DNA from: Clarireedia homoeocarpa
Taxonomy: Eukaryota > Ascomycota > Leotiomycetes > Helotiales > Rutstroemiaceae
Assembly (NCBI GenBank): GCA_001465935.1
Contig: LNKV01000020.1
Span: forward strand, 503,252 to 567,251
Direction of reading: 5' to 3'
DNA: 64,000 nucleotides
The notes beneath the pieces were generated by a model that ran no database searches, was not told the DNA's origin, and saw nothing but the letters and a program-made list of their open reading frames with translations. Positions within the stretch are counted from its first letter, which is position 1; each line of letters starts with the position of its first letter. Below, piece by piece: positions 12,083 through 24,364 of this stretch. The position numbers and the translations under genes were made by a program.

Positions 12083-13446
12083 AGCTGGTCTCAATTGATA
12101 ACTGTTTCTCGAGATGGTATAGTTAAACGTCTGGGGGGTTGTCATGATATGACAAGAGGCAGGCAAGTACAAAGGTCTTGGTCTGAATCTGTTCATACTC
12201 AAACATAGGACCCTCCAGATATTGGTGGCATTTTTGATGTTCGAATATACGTTGAAGGAAAGGGAGATGCAATTGATCAGCTCGCCAGTATGCAAAAAGC
12301 ATGGACTTGGGTAACTTGACCCCAAAAACAGATCAGACACTATACGATCTTGCTGACATTGTGCCTCATTCAGAATCTCATAACAATTTCATGATGAAAC
12401 TATGACGTTCTCAGAAGTTTGACTGCCAACCCAAATTTGCATGAAACAGGTCATCACTGATGTACTAGGCGGAACGCCTGCGTTTACAACGCCACTATTT
12501 GTCATTCGTCAATAAACAGAAACAATTCTCTTGTCCCGGTTACACCTTGTGCTACTGTGACGAATCCTTCTTGCTTTGATACTTCTGACCACTAGGGACA
12601 AGACGCTCCAGGACAACGCGACTATCACAATTGGCATACTTATGGCAGTCACCCATATGAACCAACGATCGCATCAGGGGTCGGCAGAGCGACGGTATTC
12701 TTGAGTTCAGTCTTACCACTACAATCCTCTGGTACAAGAATTCCAATAAAGACTCGTTGTGCCCTCAGAGGATCCTCTGGGTAGCGTCGATCACTGCAAC
12801 CATCTAACTGACAGCAGCGACGTTGGTAAAGTAAAAGGCGCAAGGGCACTCGACAAGCATGACGCACCGACAGACAATGCGCAAAGATTCACCGCGTCTC
12901 CCGAATCGGTGTGGCTATATCACACACAGCCTTACAAGATTCCTTCCGCCATCGTCTCTCTCACAAAAGTGAAGTTGAACAAAGGTTCCGAGCTCCTGCT
13001 TGAAAAAGGTCTGGGCAGCCACAACCTTTAGCTCAGATGTGGAAGAATAATCAACCGTAGCCACTCTTGCAATAACTGACAGCTGGAAATTTTCTCAAGC
13101 CATCTTCAACCAGCCTGTATGCGTTGAGACATGATTATCTGTTGTCAAAAAGTTGTGGCACTGGGTCTTTACGGTACATGAATGGGGGCGGAAAAGTTCC
13201 CTGGTAATATCCTACAAGTTCCGCACACCGAGCGCCTCTCGCCTCGCGCCGCCCTATGGACGTTGCAGTGCGACGTTCCACCAGCTTACATCTTATATAC
13301 GAAGGCTGAAAAGATGATATAATCAGGCCAAGAGTTTTTTATTGATATTACTCAACGATGTACGCAAGACTTCTAAGCTGGAGTTGCGTGTACTCGATAA
13401 AACCTAATTCTGCTTTATGCTCTCGACCTTGGCCCCGTTTTTCAGA
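12083..13446. other. Intergenic, possible decayed small cysteine-rich frame
   Basis: No intact gene is supported. On the minus strand at about 12870-12550 a frame reads through CCQLDGCSDRRYP and EDCSG, then after a frame change GDCHKYANCDS. That is the style of small secreted cysteine-rich fungal proteins, but there is no initiator with a signal peptide upstream. It may be a relic. The rest holds the 3' flank of the esterase gene ending at 13447. Confidence 0.35.
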
Positions 13447-15182
13447 TTAAAACGAGTGGCTACACTCGTACGAAGAAGCCTTATTTATATCTCCACCCTT
13501 ATACGCATTCACCAAAGGATACTGACAAAGATTAATTGCCCTCACAGTCCCGTTTGACGTGGTAGTCTGCGCCGGCAACGTCTCAGGGGCCACCCCATCT
13601 TCCACCCATCTCCTCAGAGCGCCCATCATATCTTGCGGCATCGGACCACTTCCGCCTCCACAATGTTCCATCCCTGGCGCTTCGTAGAAACGATAGTAAT
13701 CACGCACATTCGGATCTAGTTTCTCTACCTTTTGATAATAATCCGATGTTCCATTCGTCGGAATCAACTGGTCTGCTAGCCCATGCACCGTTAACATCTT
13801 ACCGCCTGCATCGCGGAACTCGGATAAATCAGGATCATTAGTGCCGATCATTGATGTCCATTGTTGGACTGAGGCGTGGAAAATACTATCCCATTCTTTG
13901 TGCGTGGTATTTGCGATAGGGTAACTTGCGTTTTTCTTGATCCAGAGCTTGATCCAATCGACGTTGGCTTGGAAAGGTGCTTCAACACAGTTTGAGTTTG
14001 ACGCGTCGCATGTAGTGCCAGCAAGGCCGGTAAGAGGGCTGTTATGAGTCACTCCGTACCATTGGAAAGCCCCTTTGGATGTTTTGGCTCCGTCCCACGT
14101 TGCTTGTGCAACTGCTGCGGCGCCAGATGAAACTATTTGGGTGGAATTGTCGGAGCAGGTAGCTACACTGCCCACAACTGAACTTGCGTTGAAATGACAC
14201 AGTCCCACGGCTGATATGACACCATCCACAACACCATCTAAGTCGTCGCATGCTTTTACTGCAGCAGCAGTTATAGCATTCATTTCACACGCGCTTGGAT
14301 AAACCTTCAATTGATTCATGACGAACTGTGGCCAATAGGTACCAGGTACCATTTCACCCCACTGAAACGATCTAATGTCAGCGATTCATTGCTATAAAGT
14401 ATTTTTGAAAAATGTGAAAATCTAGGCATTGCTTTCGAGACACGAAACAACCGAACGTGAACAGGGGAAGTAGGTGTCGGGAAAGACGGCATGAAATAGT
14501 AGTATATACTCACATTTATCGCCGGAGCAGAAGCATGAATCCCATCGTAAGCAGTAGGATATCTCTGAGCCATCATATGACCTTGTCTTCCACCAGTCGA
14601 GCATCCGTTCCAATATGAATATTTCGGCTTGACGCCATAAAAGCTCTCGGTTACTGCCTTTCCGATAACGGCCATATCATTCAGCGCGACTGAGGCGAAG
14701 TCTTGCAGTAGATAAAGATTCACATTCCCAGGAGAAATCAATGCCCACGGTTCCGCCGAAAGCAAATTGGGATTGTGCCCGCCATCAGTCGAAGCAGCCG
14801 AATACCCCGAAGCAATAGCAGGTGAAAGCGCGCGGTCAAAGGTTCCAGTTGCCAATGCACCTCCTCCCGTACCCATGAATCGTTGGTTCCAACTCGATGC
14901 GGCGGGAAGCCATACTTGCACATTGATCTTGTCTCCCTCTCCTGGGTGCGTGTACACAAGACTGACGTTGCAGAAACTAATCGAGGTAGATGTAGTAGCG
15001 GGTGGAGTATCTGTAAGACTTCCTGATGACGGTATAAGCGAATAATTCAGCACCGGTATAGCTTCTAACGAGAGGAATTTCGCGCCCGCCAAGTCAGGAT
15101 ATGGAATGCTGGATGAAGAACAAATTGCATTTGCGCCCGCTGCACCAAGGCCGAGCATGCCTGCGACGGTAGGGTATTTCAT
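13447..15182 (-). CDS. Secreted tannase/feruloyl esterase family protein
   Basis: Serine esterase of the fungal tannase/feruloyl esterase family, which cleaves ester-linked phenolics such as gallate or ferulate outside the cell. Exons are 15182-14514 and 14361-13447 (527 residues), with a 152-nt intron between them. The start MKYPTVAGMLGLGAAGANA gives a signal peptide; a longer upstream start would hide it. The nucleophile motif GCSTGGRQG lies near residue 195, the acidic residue probably in HGLADQLIP near 417, and the histidine in MEHCGGG near 456. Cysteines next to the Ser and His form the CS-D-HC disulfide arrangement typical of the family. Many N-glycosylation sequons are visible. Sequence alone does not separate tannase from feruloyl esterase. 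Confidence 0.92.
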
Positions 15183-16297
15183 CGTGAATTGATATTCGGA
15201 AGAAAATCCAAGTACTTGAAGCGCGTAGTTCCATCTTTCGTTGAGCATCTTGGCGGAACTATATATGTGTTTTCAGATGCAGAATGTGATATTCAGGAAC
15301 GAGAGGATGGATTTCAAGTGCCGAATCATCATCCGTTACCCCTCGGTTGATTGGTCAATGCATGGGGTTAGCATGCGGAGAGAACGTTGCCATTGATGCA
15401 CCCCGCACGATGGTGGCTGGGGATGGCATCGATTTTGTTGCCGAAATGTGAGCCGCGGAGAATTATGCCTGGGAAATTGCAGATTCAGTCAAATACGAGG
15501 GCTTTTTTTATGGAGCTACTTGATAGGGAAACAGCGCAGAGACTAATGGAGGTTAAAGATTCAGCCGATGCCAGCTCTTTTCGAAATACGAAGTACCTGG
15601 ATGAAGATAGCATCGCGACGTTATGCCGGGTGGCCCCTTCCTAAGGGTCTGGGGCGGGACTACTTTTCTAGGAACTGGTAATGACAAATATCTACGGCCT
15701 GCTAGGTCTGCCTGGAGATCGAATCTCATGGCCGAAGCCTTCTCTAATGCCGGTGGCTTTTATTACAGGTGCATTGTGCCTGTCATGGTTATATATGTCT
15801 ATATTTCCAGCCTTATCACGCGAAGGAGACAGAAGTCTGAAAGGCCGTCATGGACGAAAATTCAATATCGGACCATAACTCACTATCTTGGCTGGGAACG
15901 CCGCTGCCATGTTTGTACAGGCTTCGTAACGCGAAAGGAGTCTTCGACACGAAAGGAGTCTTCTCAACAATGTGTGCGCAGCTCGTTAAGAGCTTTTCGA
16001 TTTTGAGCACGCCAATCCGAAGGTATAAAGTGAGATCTTGGATAACTATCATGCTGCTGCGGGATTTGATAGCTAAATCTTGTAGATTTGAAGGTTTAGG
16101 ACTTGGGGAAGAAAGTCAGGTCAGTATATGGTAGGGTAAGCTACGTTTTTCGTACGGCAAAGTGATAGGAAGGTACAGCAAGCGGCAAGAAGTAATTGAA
16201 ATGAATCCCTATGAATATGGACAGTGGTGGTTGTTACATGGTTGTGCTAGACAGGAGCATTTATCTCACATCATCTCTTGTCACAGCTCTGATATCT
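15183..16297. other. Intergenic, no gene supported
   Basis: No coherent gene is seen. A short direct repeat of 14 bases (CGAAAGGAGTCTTC) occurs at 15932-15945 and 15950-15963. Open frames here lack family features and signal sequences. The region runs into the inverted-repeat element at 16298. Confidence 0.55.
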
Positions 16298-16761
16298 GGT
16301 ACCTCCGAGGGGACTATTTTCCCATAGCCCAATGGGATATCCTATAGACCGTTCGTAAAATTACCTTACTATAGGTCTATGGGAGTGCTTTTTAAGCCAT
16401 GCCGCCGCCAAGCCACGCCGCCGCCATCAACGCCAAACAGCCGCATCGGCGTCAATCTATTGTCTCTCCCTTGCTTCGTAGCTGATACAATGGTTTTAGT
16501 TATACTTTCTCTCTTCCATATGCAACTTGCACTTGTAGTTGCACTTGCAGTTGCATTTACTTCTTAATACTATTCGTACTATACTCTCCATTACCCCTAT
16601 TCCTATTCCTAGTTGGTTTGTATAGGTCTACTATCCCTCCCCATGAATAAAGGTTAATTTTTTCTACGTCTTGCCACATAAAAATTTAACCTTTATTCAT
16701 GGGGGGGATAGTATCGGATGCCCCCATAGGCCTATGGGAAAATAGTCCCCTCGGAGGTACC
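16298..16761. mobile_element. MITE-like non-autonomous element with 30-bp perfect terminal inverted repeats
   Basis: The first 30 bases (16298-16327, starting GGTACCTCCGAGGGGACT) are the exact reverse complement of the last 30 (16732-16761). Weaker complementarity continues inward for about 20 more bases (CCCATAGccCAATGGGATATCC against CCCATAGGCCTATGGGGGCATCC). The 464-bp element has no credible transposase frame, so it would be mobilised in trans. I see no clear target-site duplication: left flank GATATCT, right flank TGTCGCT. That leaves the superfamily open. A second palindrome is nested inside at 16629-16713. Confidence 0.8.
16629..16713. repeat. Nested 85-bp palindrome within the element
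   Basis: The left arm 16629-16657 (TACTATCCCTCCCCATGAAT...) pairs with the right arm 16686-16713 with one length difference in the C-run, around a 28-base loop. It could fold as a stem-loop in DNA or RNA, or be a tiny element inserted in the larger one. The loop has no coding content. Confidence 0.75.
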
Positions 16762-17463
16762 TGTCGCTATAGAAGCAACCGACTTATGGCCGAATGAGAT
16801 TAAACACTCATTTGGTATGCTCGACATCGGACGACTACGGGAGGAAATAAGGGCGTAGCTAGGAAACATAAATAAGCCTTGAATTCTCCCGGACCCACCT
16901 TTGAAAGAGTGAGTTACGCAAGACGGGTGAGAAGGGTGTAGCGACAGTACCAGCTACAATCAACAATAGACCAATCAGAGATTGGTTCATCAGTAAGTCG
17001 CGTATCGCTAAGCTTCATCGAGCGGCAATTGAGTGGCTGGTTGTGTGAGCCCCACTTCCTGCGTCAAAAACGTAGTTCTACAGTGGCCAACCAGCAAGGG
17101 AACAAAAATTGACATACCGACATTCCTATTTTCGTTCCATATCCACATAAAGGTCACAACAATCGTCTTATACTTCCCGGCTCATTATTATTATGACATT
17201 GATATCGGCATCACAATTGGCTTTCTACAATAAGGTTCAATCCACCTTGGTTGAGGGGTAACCACGGCCTATGTAGCTAAAGCGAGCCAAAATGAGCATT
17301 GGAATTGCCTCCATCCCGAACCCCATCATGCCTTCCTTCAAGGTCCAAGGAGGTGGACCACATGAATTTTATATCAGCGTCGATGAAAACTTAATTCAGT
17401 GTCGGCGAATATGGGTATTCCGTCCAACATACTTTGCAAATATTTTAGCTAATATGGCCATAG
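16762..17463. other. Promoter side and unresolved first exon of the ABC transporter
   Basis: No separate gene is supported. The ABC transporter frame is open only from an acceptor at 17462-17463, and the DNA before it lacks an in-frame ATG. A short first exon must lie here. One candidate ATG is at 17292 (MSIGIASIPNPIMPSFK), but I could not choose its donor. A CTAAT branch-like site lies just before the acceptor. Confidence 0.45.
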
Positions 17464-20400
17464 GACCCTGTAAATGCACACTTTGAGAGCTGTTTTATAC
17501 CTGTTGTGGCAGCTATTCCGGCCTTCATCAGCGCTCTAGTTATTCTAGGTCTTTTGGTCAGCTTATTGCCACTTCGGCGCCTGACTCCATTATGGCTACA
17601 GACTTTCATAACAGAGCCAGATGAAAAGTCGGGAGAGTTGGAGCCTAGGCCGCCACGCCGCTTCACACGGCACACGTGGTATCTGCTGGCAACGTCCACC
17701 GTCGGATTTGGATTGGATTTTGTTTCCATCTTCTATCCTAATCGTCAGCTCCAGGTGATATTTCCAACTGTGTCATGGGCAGTCGCATGCTTCTTGGTCG
17801 CTATTCTGCGACCAACAAAGACGCCGAAACATCTACTTGTCCTTTATAGCAGCATCTTCCTATCGCAGTATTTTGTGTTACTAGATAGATATTCAGTACT
17901 ACATCGGAGGGATATCCCACTTGTACTGTCGTGGGCAAGTTCTATTATAGCTATTTGCATTATACTATTAATGCCGCTGCGGGACCCCTCATTATCTACT
18001 GAACGTATAAGCCCAGCATTTAGTCCTCCCAATCCAGAGCTCCGCAGTCCAGAGGATGACCTTACACTTTGGCAGTTTATGACCGTGTCGTGGATGGCAC
18101 CACTTATGTCTATTGGAAAGGCGAGACAACTCAATGAAGAAGATGTATGGACCCTTAGCTACCAATTCCAGCATAGAATACTGCATGAGAAGTTCCGAAA
18201 TCTCAAAGGCTCGGTGCTTCGACGGTTGATAGATGTCACTGGTGTTGATTTAGTCATCATGACTGTTCTGGGTATTATTGGATCTTTTACAGGTACAGAT
18301 TTTTGCCCGCTCATGAAATCATCACACCTAACAGAAAAATAGGCATTGCCTCGCCTCTCCTTTTACAGAAAATTCTTGCGAGCATGGAAAATCCATTGGC
18401 ACCAAGGCAGGCAACATTGACTTATGCACTCATTGCGCTTGTTCTTCGGCTTCTTGATATGCAATGCTACGTGTTTGCAATTTGGTATGGCCGGCGTGCA
18501 TACGAACGATCTCGTGGTGTCATGATAACGATGCTTTACGAGAAGACATTATCTAGGAAAGCAGTTAGCATTAGCACCAAACCTAAGGAGATTACAGATA
18601 CTGGGGACTCCACAAACGGCACCAACGGTACGAGCAACGGTGGCATCGCTGCAACATCAAAGTCAACAAATAAATCCTCGTGGAGAAGTATTTGTAGTCG
18701 GATCTGGTCGACCGCGTCGGCACCTTTCGTTTCTAGGTCGAAAGAGCCCGAGAAGAAGAAGGAGTTGGCAACCATGGGGAAGATCTTTAATCTTATGAAG
18801 TGCGAGATACATACATCCCACAAATGGACAAATTTGCTGATGTGATACTAGAAATGATGCTTACTCAGTAGCCCAACGGTAATTAGAGAGTATCCGAACG
18901 ATCGGTATGATTTGCATTTACTGACAATTGTGGCTAGATTCTGGGAATTCTCCGATTTGATCATTCAGCCTCTACAACTAATCCTCGCGATCATTGCAAC
19001 ACTTCATCTCCTCGGCTGGTCTTGTTTGATAGCTGCTGTGACTATCTTCATTGGCCAAGCTATCAATGCCGTGGTCATAAAGATTATAATATACTACGAG
19101 AAACAAAGGAGAGTGGCCACGGACGCCAAGCTACATAAGATAACACAACTTGTTGACTCGATCAGGTATGTTTCCTCCCATAAACTCGTTTGATTTCACG
19201 GGCTTTCATTACCAGTTCATGGCTGACGGCCTTCAAGGCATCTACGCTGGTATGGTTGGCAGGAAGTTTGGCTTCAACGTATAATGGAATCGAGGCAGGC
19301 CGAACTAGTTTTATTCGTAGTCACTGCGATTTGGCGGATCGCCATGGGCTTCGTATGGCAACTCTCTGGCCGAATGTTCCCCGTGGCTGCGTTTTACGTC
19401 TACTGCGTCTGGGTTGGAAAACCACTCCGGATTGACATAGCTTTCCCCGCACTCCAACTATTTAATTCCATCGAAGAGGGCTTTCTGCGAATACCAAGCA
19501 TCATAACAACGCTTCTCAACGCTAGGATATCGATGGAACGTATCGAAGATTTCATGCAAGAGCCTGACAAAGTGGAAGGAGAGTCAAGTGGAAGATCAGA
19601 TGAAACTCTCTCCATGGTGGAAGCTTCTTTTGCCTGGCCAGGCGCTACGGAACCTGTATTACATGATCTAACAGTGTCTTTCCCGGCCGGACTGTCTTTG
19701 GTTTATGGAGAAGTGGGAGCTGGAAAGACCGCTCTGCTACAGGCATTGCTTGGGGAGCTTGATCATCTTAGTGGTACTTACAGCCCCGCTGGGGATGTCG
19801 TAGGCTACTGCGCACAGACGCCATGGCTTCAAAGCATGAGCATTAGAGACAATATACTGTTCGCAGCGCCATACCATGAGGCTAGGTACAGGAAAGTTTT
19901 AGACGCATGTGCTTTGATTCCAGATATGGCCAATTTCAAAAATGGAGATTTATCCCTTATTGGAGAGAACGGTATTGGACTATCCGGTGGACAAAGAGCT
20001 CGAGTCGCGCTTGCCAGAGCAGTGTACTCCAACGCCAAGATTTTGTTTCTGGATGATCCCTTATCGGCGCTAGATCATCAAACTGCCGAGTCAATTGTCA
20101 AAAAGTGCCTGACGGGCCCATTAGTTGAAGACAGAATCATCGTACTGGTCACTCATCGCACCGAACTCTGCCAAGGCATAGCGAAACAGATCATTAGGAT
20201 TTCGCACGGAAGAGCAGACGTCTTCGATCCTCAGTCAGTACCATCCGGAGTTATGCATGAAGCTGCAGAAGAGGTCGATGGAGATGAGAAGGAAACCGAA
20301 GATCAGACTGCCGCAGCCATTCCTGAGAAGTTCATGGATGACGAGCATCGAGTACATGGGGGCGTAAAAGCATCTGTATATTGGGAATACATCAAAGCCG

Positions 20401-22097
20401 GCACCATGAAAAATTGGTCGCTAATGATTCTTTTTATGGCAGCGTATCGACTTTCGGATATCGCAGAAGCTTGGTTCTTGAAGTCCTGGGGAGAAGCTTA
20501 TGGTGGACAACGCACTCCCTCCAAAGATCCATTAAGCCGCTTGCCATCTCCCGAGGCGAACATCCGGCCGTGGCTACTAGGATTTCTACTTCTCATATTG
20601 AGCCAATCTGTCATCTACATCTTCCGTGAGGGCTCAATTCAGCTCGTTATCTACACAGCTGGAAAGGCGATGTTCACAACAGTAATGAGTAAAGTTGTGC
20701 ATGCAACCTTCCGCTTTTACGATGTTACACCTGTCGGTCGTCTGATGAATCGTTTAACATCTGATATCAACATCATTGATGGGAATTTAGCTTCTCATTT
20801 CACAGCATTCTCCTCCGCTGCAATCATCTGGTCATCTTCGATTGTGGTTATAGGATCTGTGACTCCAACCTTCCTGGCTTTTGCGGTCGTGCTCACTATC
20901 GTCCTTGTGAGGGTCTATTCGCTGTTCCTACCTACTTCGCAGAGTTTACGACGTCTGGAAATGGTCTCTCTAACGCCATTGCTGTCTAATTTTGGGCAGC
21001 TCGCTGATGGGCTTGGGACCATCCGTGCATTTTGTGCACAAGCTCGTTTTCAAGAAGGAATTATCATATCGACAGACGGTTTCCAAAAGATGGATCACTT
21101 CTACTGGTCAGTGCAAGCTTGGCTAATTTGCCGATTTAATGTGCTTTCCTCTATCTCGACATTCTTGATGACTTTCATTGCTGTCTACACGGGAGTGTCG
21201 CCCGGTCTCACAGCGTTCGTTTTGACCGCCGCTCAGAGATTCGTTAGTGGGACTTCAGAACTCTGCAGAGTCTACGGACAAATGCAAATGGACTTTGTTT
21301 CCGTAGAGCGAATCGTCGAATTGATACATCTAGACCAAGAACCAGCTGGGGAAATCGACCCGCCTGCGTACTGGCCTCGCCTGGGTGGAGACATAGTCTT
21401 TGAAGATGTATCCATCAAGTACGCACCACACTTAGATCCCTCATTGAAGAACATCTCTCTCACCATCAAGGGTGGCTCAACGACGGCGTTGATTGGTCGT
21501 ACGGGGTCAGGAAAGTCGACTCTCGCACTTTCGCTTCTAGCAACGACCTTGCCGTGTACAGGTCGTATCTTGATTGACGGAATTGATATATCGAGAGTCA
21601 AAATTGAGACCCTTCGCAAGCGTATCACATTTTTGGCACAAGAGCCAGTACTCTTCCCAGGTACTATGCGCATGAATCTTGATCCAACTAGTGAATACAG
21701 CGATGAAGAATGCGCTTCAGTTCTTTCCAAGATTGCCCTACGACACAACTGGACCTTGGACATGAACATCGATACTGGCGGGAAGAACCTCTCACAAGGA
21801 CAAAGACAGCTGGTGGGATTGGCAAGGGCTCTTTTGAGGAGGAGTAGCATTATTATAATGGATGAAGCAACTGCTAGTATTGATAAGGAAACTGCGGGTA
21901 AGATTCAGGAGTTGATCAGAGAGGAATTGAAGGAGAGTACAGTTGTTACGATCGCTCATCGTGTGGAGGCTGTGAAGGGTGTTGATTGGTGCGTGGTTTT
22001 GGAGAAAGGGGAAGTCAAGGAATTTGGGGAAGCGTCGAAGATTGGAAGAATGGATATGATGCTGGATACACCAGAGAATGGGAGCGACGCAGAATAA
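17464..22097 (+). CDS. ABCC-family (MRP-type) ABC transporter
   Basis: Full-size ATP-driven exporter of conjugated or toxic compounds, at the plasma or vacuolar membrane. Supported exons: 17464-18292, 18343-18799, about 18887-19165 and 19238-22097, roughly 1,470 residues. Layout is an N-terminal hydrophobic TMD0, TMD1, NBD1, TMD2, NBD2. NBD1 has GEVGAGKT (about 680), LSGGQRARVALARA (about 770) and LFLDDPLSALD, with Asp in place of the catalytic Glu, as is usual in ABCC NBD1. NBD2 has GRTGSGKST (about 1275), LSQGQRQLVGLARA (about 1370) and MDEATASID. Two points are unresolved. The true start lies upstream of 17464 in a small exon. The junction between NLMK and RFWEF (18800-18938) does not give the expected family sequence with any acceptor I tried. 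Substrate cannot be read from the sequence. Confidence 0.9.
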
Positions 22098-22535
22098 GAG
22101 AGATTGGTTTTGATGAATTGATGTCATTCTCAGCGATGTTTATAGAGAGCACAACATGGCATTTTTACAGGATAGAGGGCGTTAGTAAGACTTCTTTAGA
22201 TCTCTCCTACAGCGAAAATAATCATTAGAATAGATTCAATGCGGTAATGAATTCTTTGAATGCTGTAACTTCTTTCTCAAATTGATAATCTTCACGTTCT
22301 ACTCAATCGTGCCAAAGAGGAAGGAGGGTATTCCAAGCCCCTGTATATCTTTGTTCTGCCCCGCACATATAAATTATGCCTTCCACGTCATTTCGAAAAT
22401 CACATGAATTGACGTCAATGAGAGCATTGGAAGTGTTATTCTGTTTGAATACGATCAATTCATCTAAGATAATATTCCAATCCATTCTCATAAACCCACT
22501 CTACTAACCGCTCTTTCCATCTCCAAAAAAAAAAC
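22098..22535. other. Intergenic between ABC transporter and aldo-keto reductase
   Basis: Contains the 3' flank of the transporter and a pyrimidine-rich leader ending in a poly-A run just before the ATG at 22536. No gene is supported. Confidence 0.6.
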
Positions 22536-23747
22536 ATGCATATCACTTCAATTCTCATCCCTCTTCTCCCCTTCCTTCCTCTTATCCAAGCAGACCAATA
22601 TCCCCTCAACCCAATCCCATCTCCGCCTTCATCTTCCTCTCCAGTCCCTAAATCCACAATCCCTCAGCCACCCATCGGCTTCGGCACCTGGAACCTGAAA
22701 ATCTCGCCTGAGAATACAACGGAGGCTGTCGCGTATGCAATCGAGATCGGGTACCGGCAGATTGACTGCGCGGCGGCGTATGGGAATGAGAAGGCAGTGG
22801 GGAGGGGGATTAAGGAGGGGTTGAAGAGGGCGGGGATTGAGAGAAGGGAAATCTGGGTTACGGGGAAGTTGTGGAATGATCGGTGAGTTTGGGGAGGGAA
22901 TTCCTTTTTGTTCGGTTTTGGGTTTGGGGGTAGGGGAAAGATGGGAAAGAATATGGTGAAGGATATGGGTTCAAATAGAATTGAGATGATGATACTGACC
23001 GGTCGCTATTTAGTCATGGGGATGAGACGTCCGTTGAAAAGGGATTGAATAAGACATTAGAAGATCTGGATTTGGATTACCTAGATCTATACCTAATGCA
23101 TTGGCCTGTGGGTTTCAAATTATCAGGGGATGAAGAAAAGACAAAATTGGATTACGTGCAGGTTTGTGCATCATCTCTCCTTTTTTTTTTTTCAAATACT
23201 TACATTTGCCCAGACCTGGAAATCCATGACCGCTCTCCCAAAATCACGCGTCCTCAACATTGGAGTTTCCAACTTCTCTCCCTACCAACTAAAGAACATC
23301 ATCTCCTCCACTGGCATCAAGCCCTTCGCCCATCAAATGGAACTGCACCCATACCTCCAACAATCGGCATGGGTAGCTACTCACAAAGCTCTCGGAATCT
23401 CACTAACCGCATATTCCCCACTGGGAAACACAAACCCAACATACGACCCTAAACACAAGTCAATTCCCGCTTTACTAGACAACAAGGTCCTGAAGGATAT
23501 TGCAGAGGAGAGGAACTGCACCACAGCGCAGGTGGCGCTGAAATGGGGGATGGGGCGGGGCGTAAGTGTAATTCCGAAGAGTAGTCATAAGGAGTGGATT
23601 CGGGAGAATTTGGCAGCGGAGGAGTGTGTTTTGGGACACGGGGATTTGACAAGGTTGAGGTTTGTGGGGAGGAAGTGGTTGGGAAGGTTTAATAATCCGA
23701 GTAAGGGGTGGGGCGTTGGGTTGTTTGAGGGCTTGGATGGAGTGTAG
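22536..23747 (+). CDS. Aldo-keto reductase with an N-terminal secretion signal
   Basis: NAD(P)H-dependent reductase of aldehydes or ketones. Exons are 22536-22882, 23014-23161 and 23214-23747 (342 residues). The catalytic tetrad is complete: Asp77 and Tyr82 (QIDCAAAYGNE), Lys111 (VTGKLWND) and His145 (LMHWP). Family features also include IGFGTW, GVSNFSPYQL, AYSPLGN and the NADPH-binding VIPKSS. What is odd is the front: MHITSILIPLLPFLPLIQA is a typical signal peptide, followed by a Pro/Ser linker before the barrel begins at about residue 50. AKRs are normally cytosolic. Either the protein enters the secretory pathway or the upstream ATG is rarely used; no other in-frame ATG lies before the barrel's first strand. 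Confidence 0.9.
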
Positions 23748-24364
23748 ATGTGTGAGGAAGCTTGCTTGGAGCATGATGTTAAAGCGACCATGAGAGGGAT
23801 AATGCCAAATGAAGGATGTAGGGAGACCACGTCAGGAGGGTTGATGGCAGAAGAAGACTGCTTTTCACGATGCGTCGTATCTATCTATATATAAGAATCG
23901 ATTTAATCTTGAGGTCGATATATAGTACTCGTTATATCTTCTGAATTGTGAGCGGTCGGAATCTAGACTGTGGTTTTAGTCGCATGAGTGGCTCGAGTAG
24001 CTCGTGGCTCGAGTGGTCCCCTGAATCGCTATGACCACGCGGAACTAGCACAAGTACAAGTACTCCACACCTAATCTGATCTTCTAGGGCTGAATGTCGG
24101 ACCTTTCAGCTCCTTCATAACACCCACATACCAAACAAACACCAGCACAAGGGACAAATACGCAGTACGACCATTGACACTGGATTCATCAAGAACACAG
24201 ATCTCTTTCAGGTATGTGACTATGGCCTTTCATCAACTTCGATGCATTTTGCAAGCATGCCTACATTCCATGCAGTTTTGCCGCATCGCATACGTTACGT
24301 CGGAATTGCTGAAGAAAGATCAACTGTACCGCAAACCACTTGACTAACCCATCTTCATAGGGTC
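23748..24364. other. Intergenic with probable 5'-UTR intron of the next gene
   Basis: A GTATGT donor at 24212 and a CATAG acceptor ending at 24360, with a TGACTAAC branch-like site, suggest a leader intron of 149 nt just upstream of the ATG at 24365. A short GGCTCGAGT repeat occurs near 23990-24015. No other gene is seen. Confidence 0.5.

Noticed and set aside
12759..13031. Plus-strand frame of 90 codons
   Set aside because: No family, no start context, overlaps the possible minus-strand relic.
9364..15182. Secondary-metabolite gene cluster including the methyltransferase, tannase and ABC transporter
   Set aside because: No backbone synthase is present and long gene-free gaps separate them.
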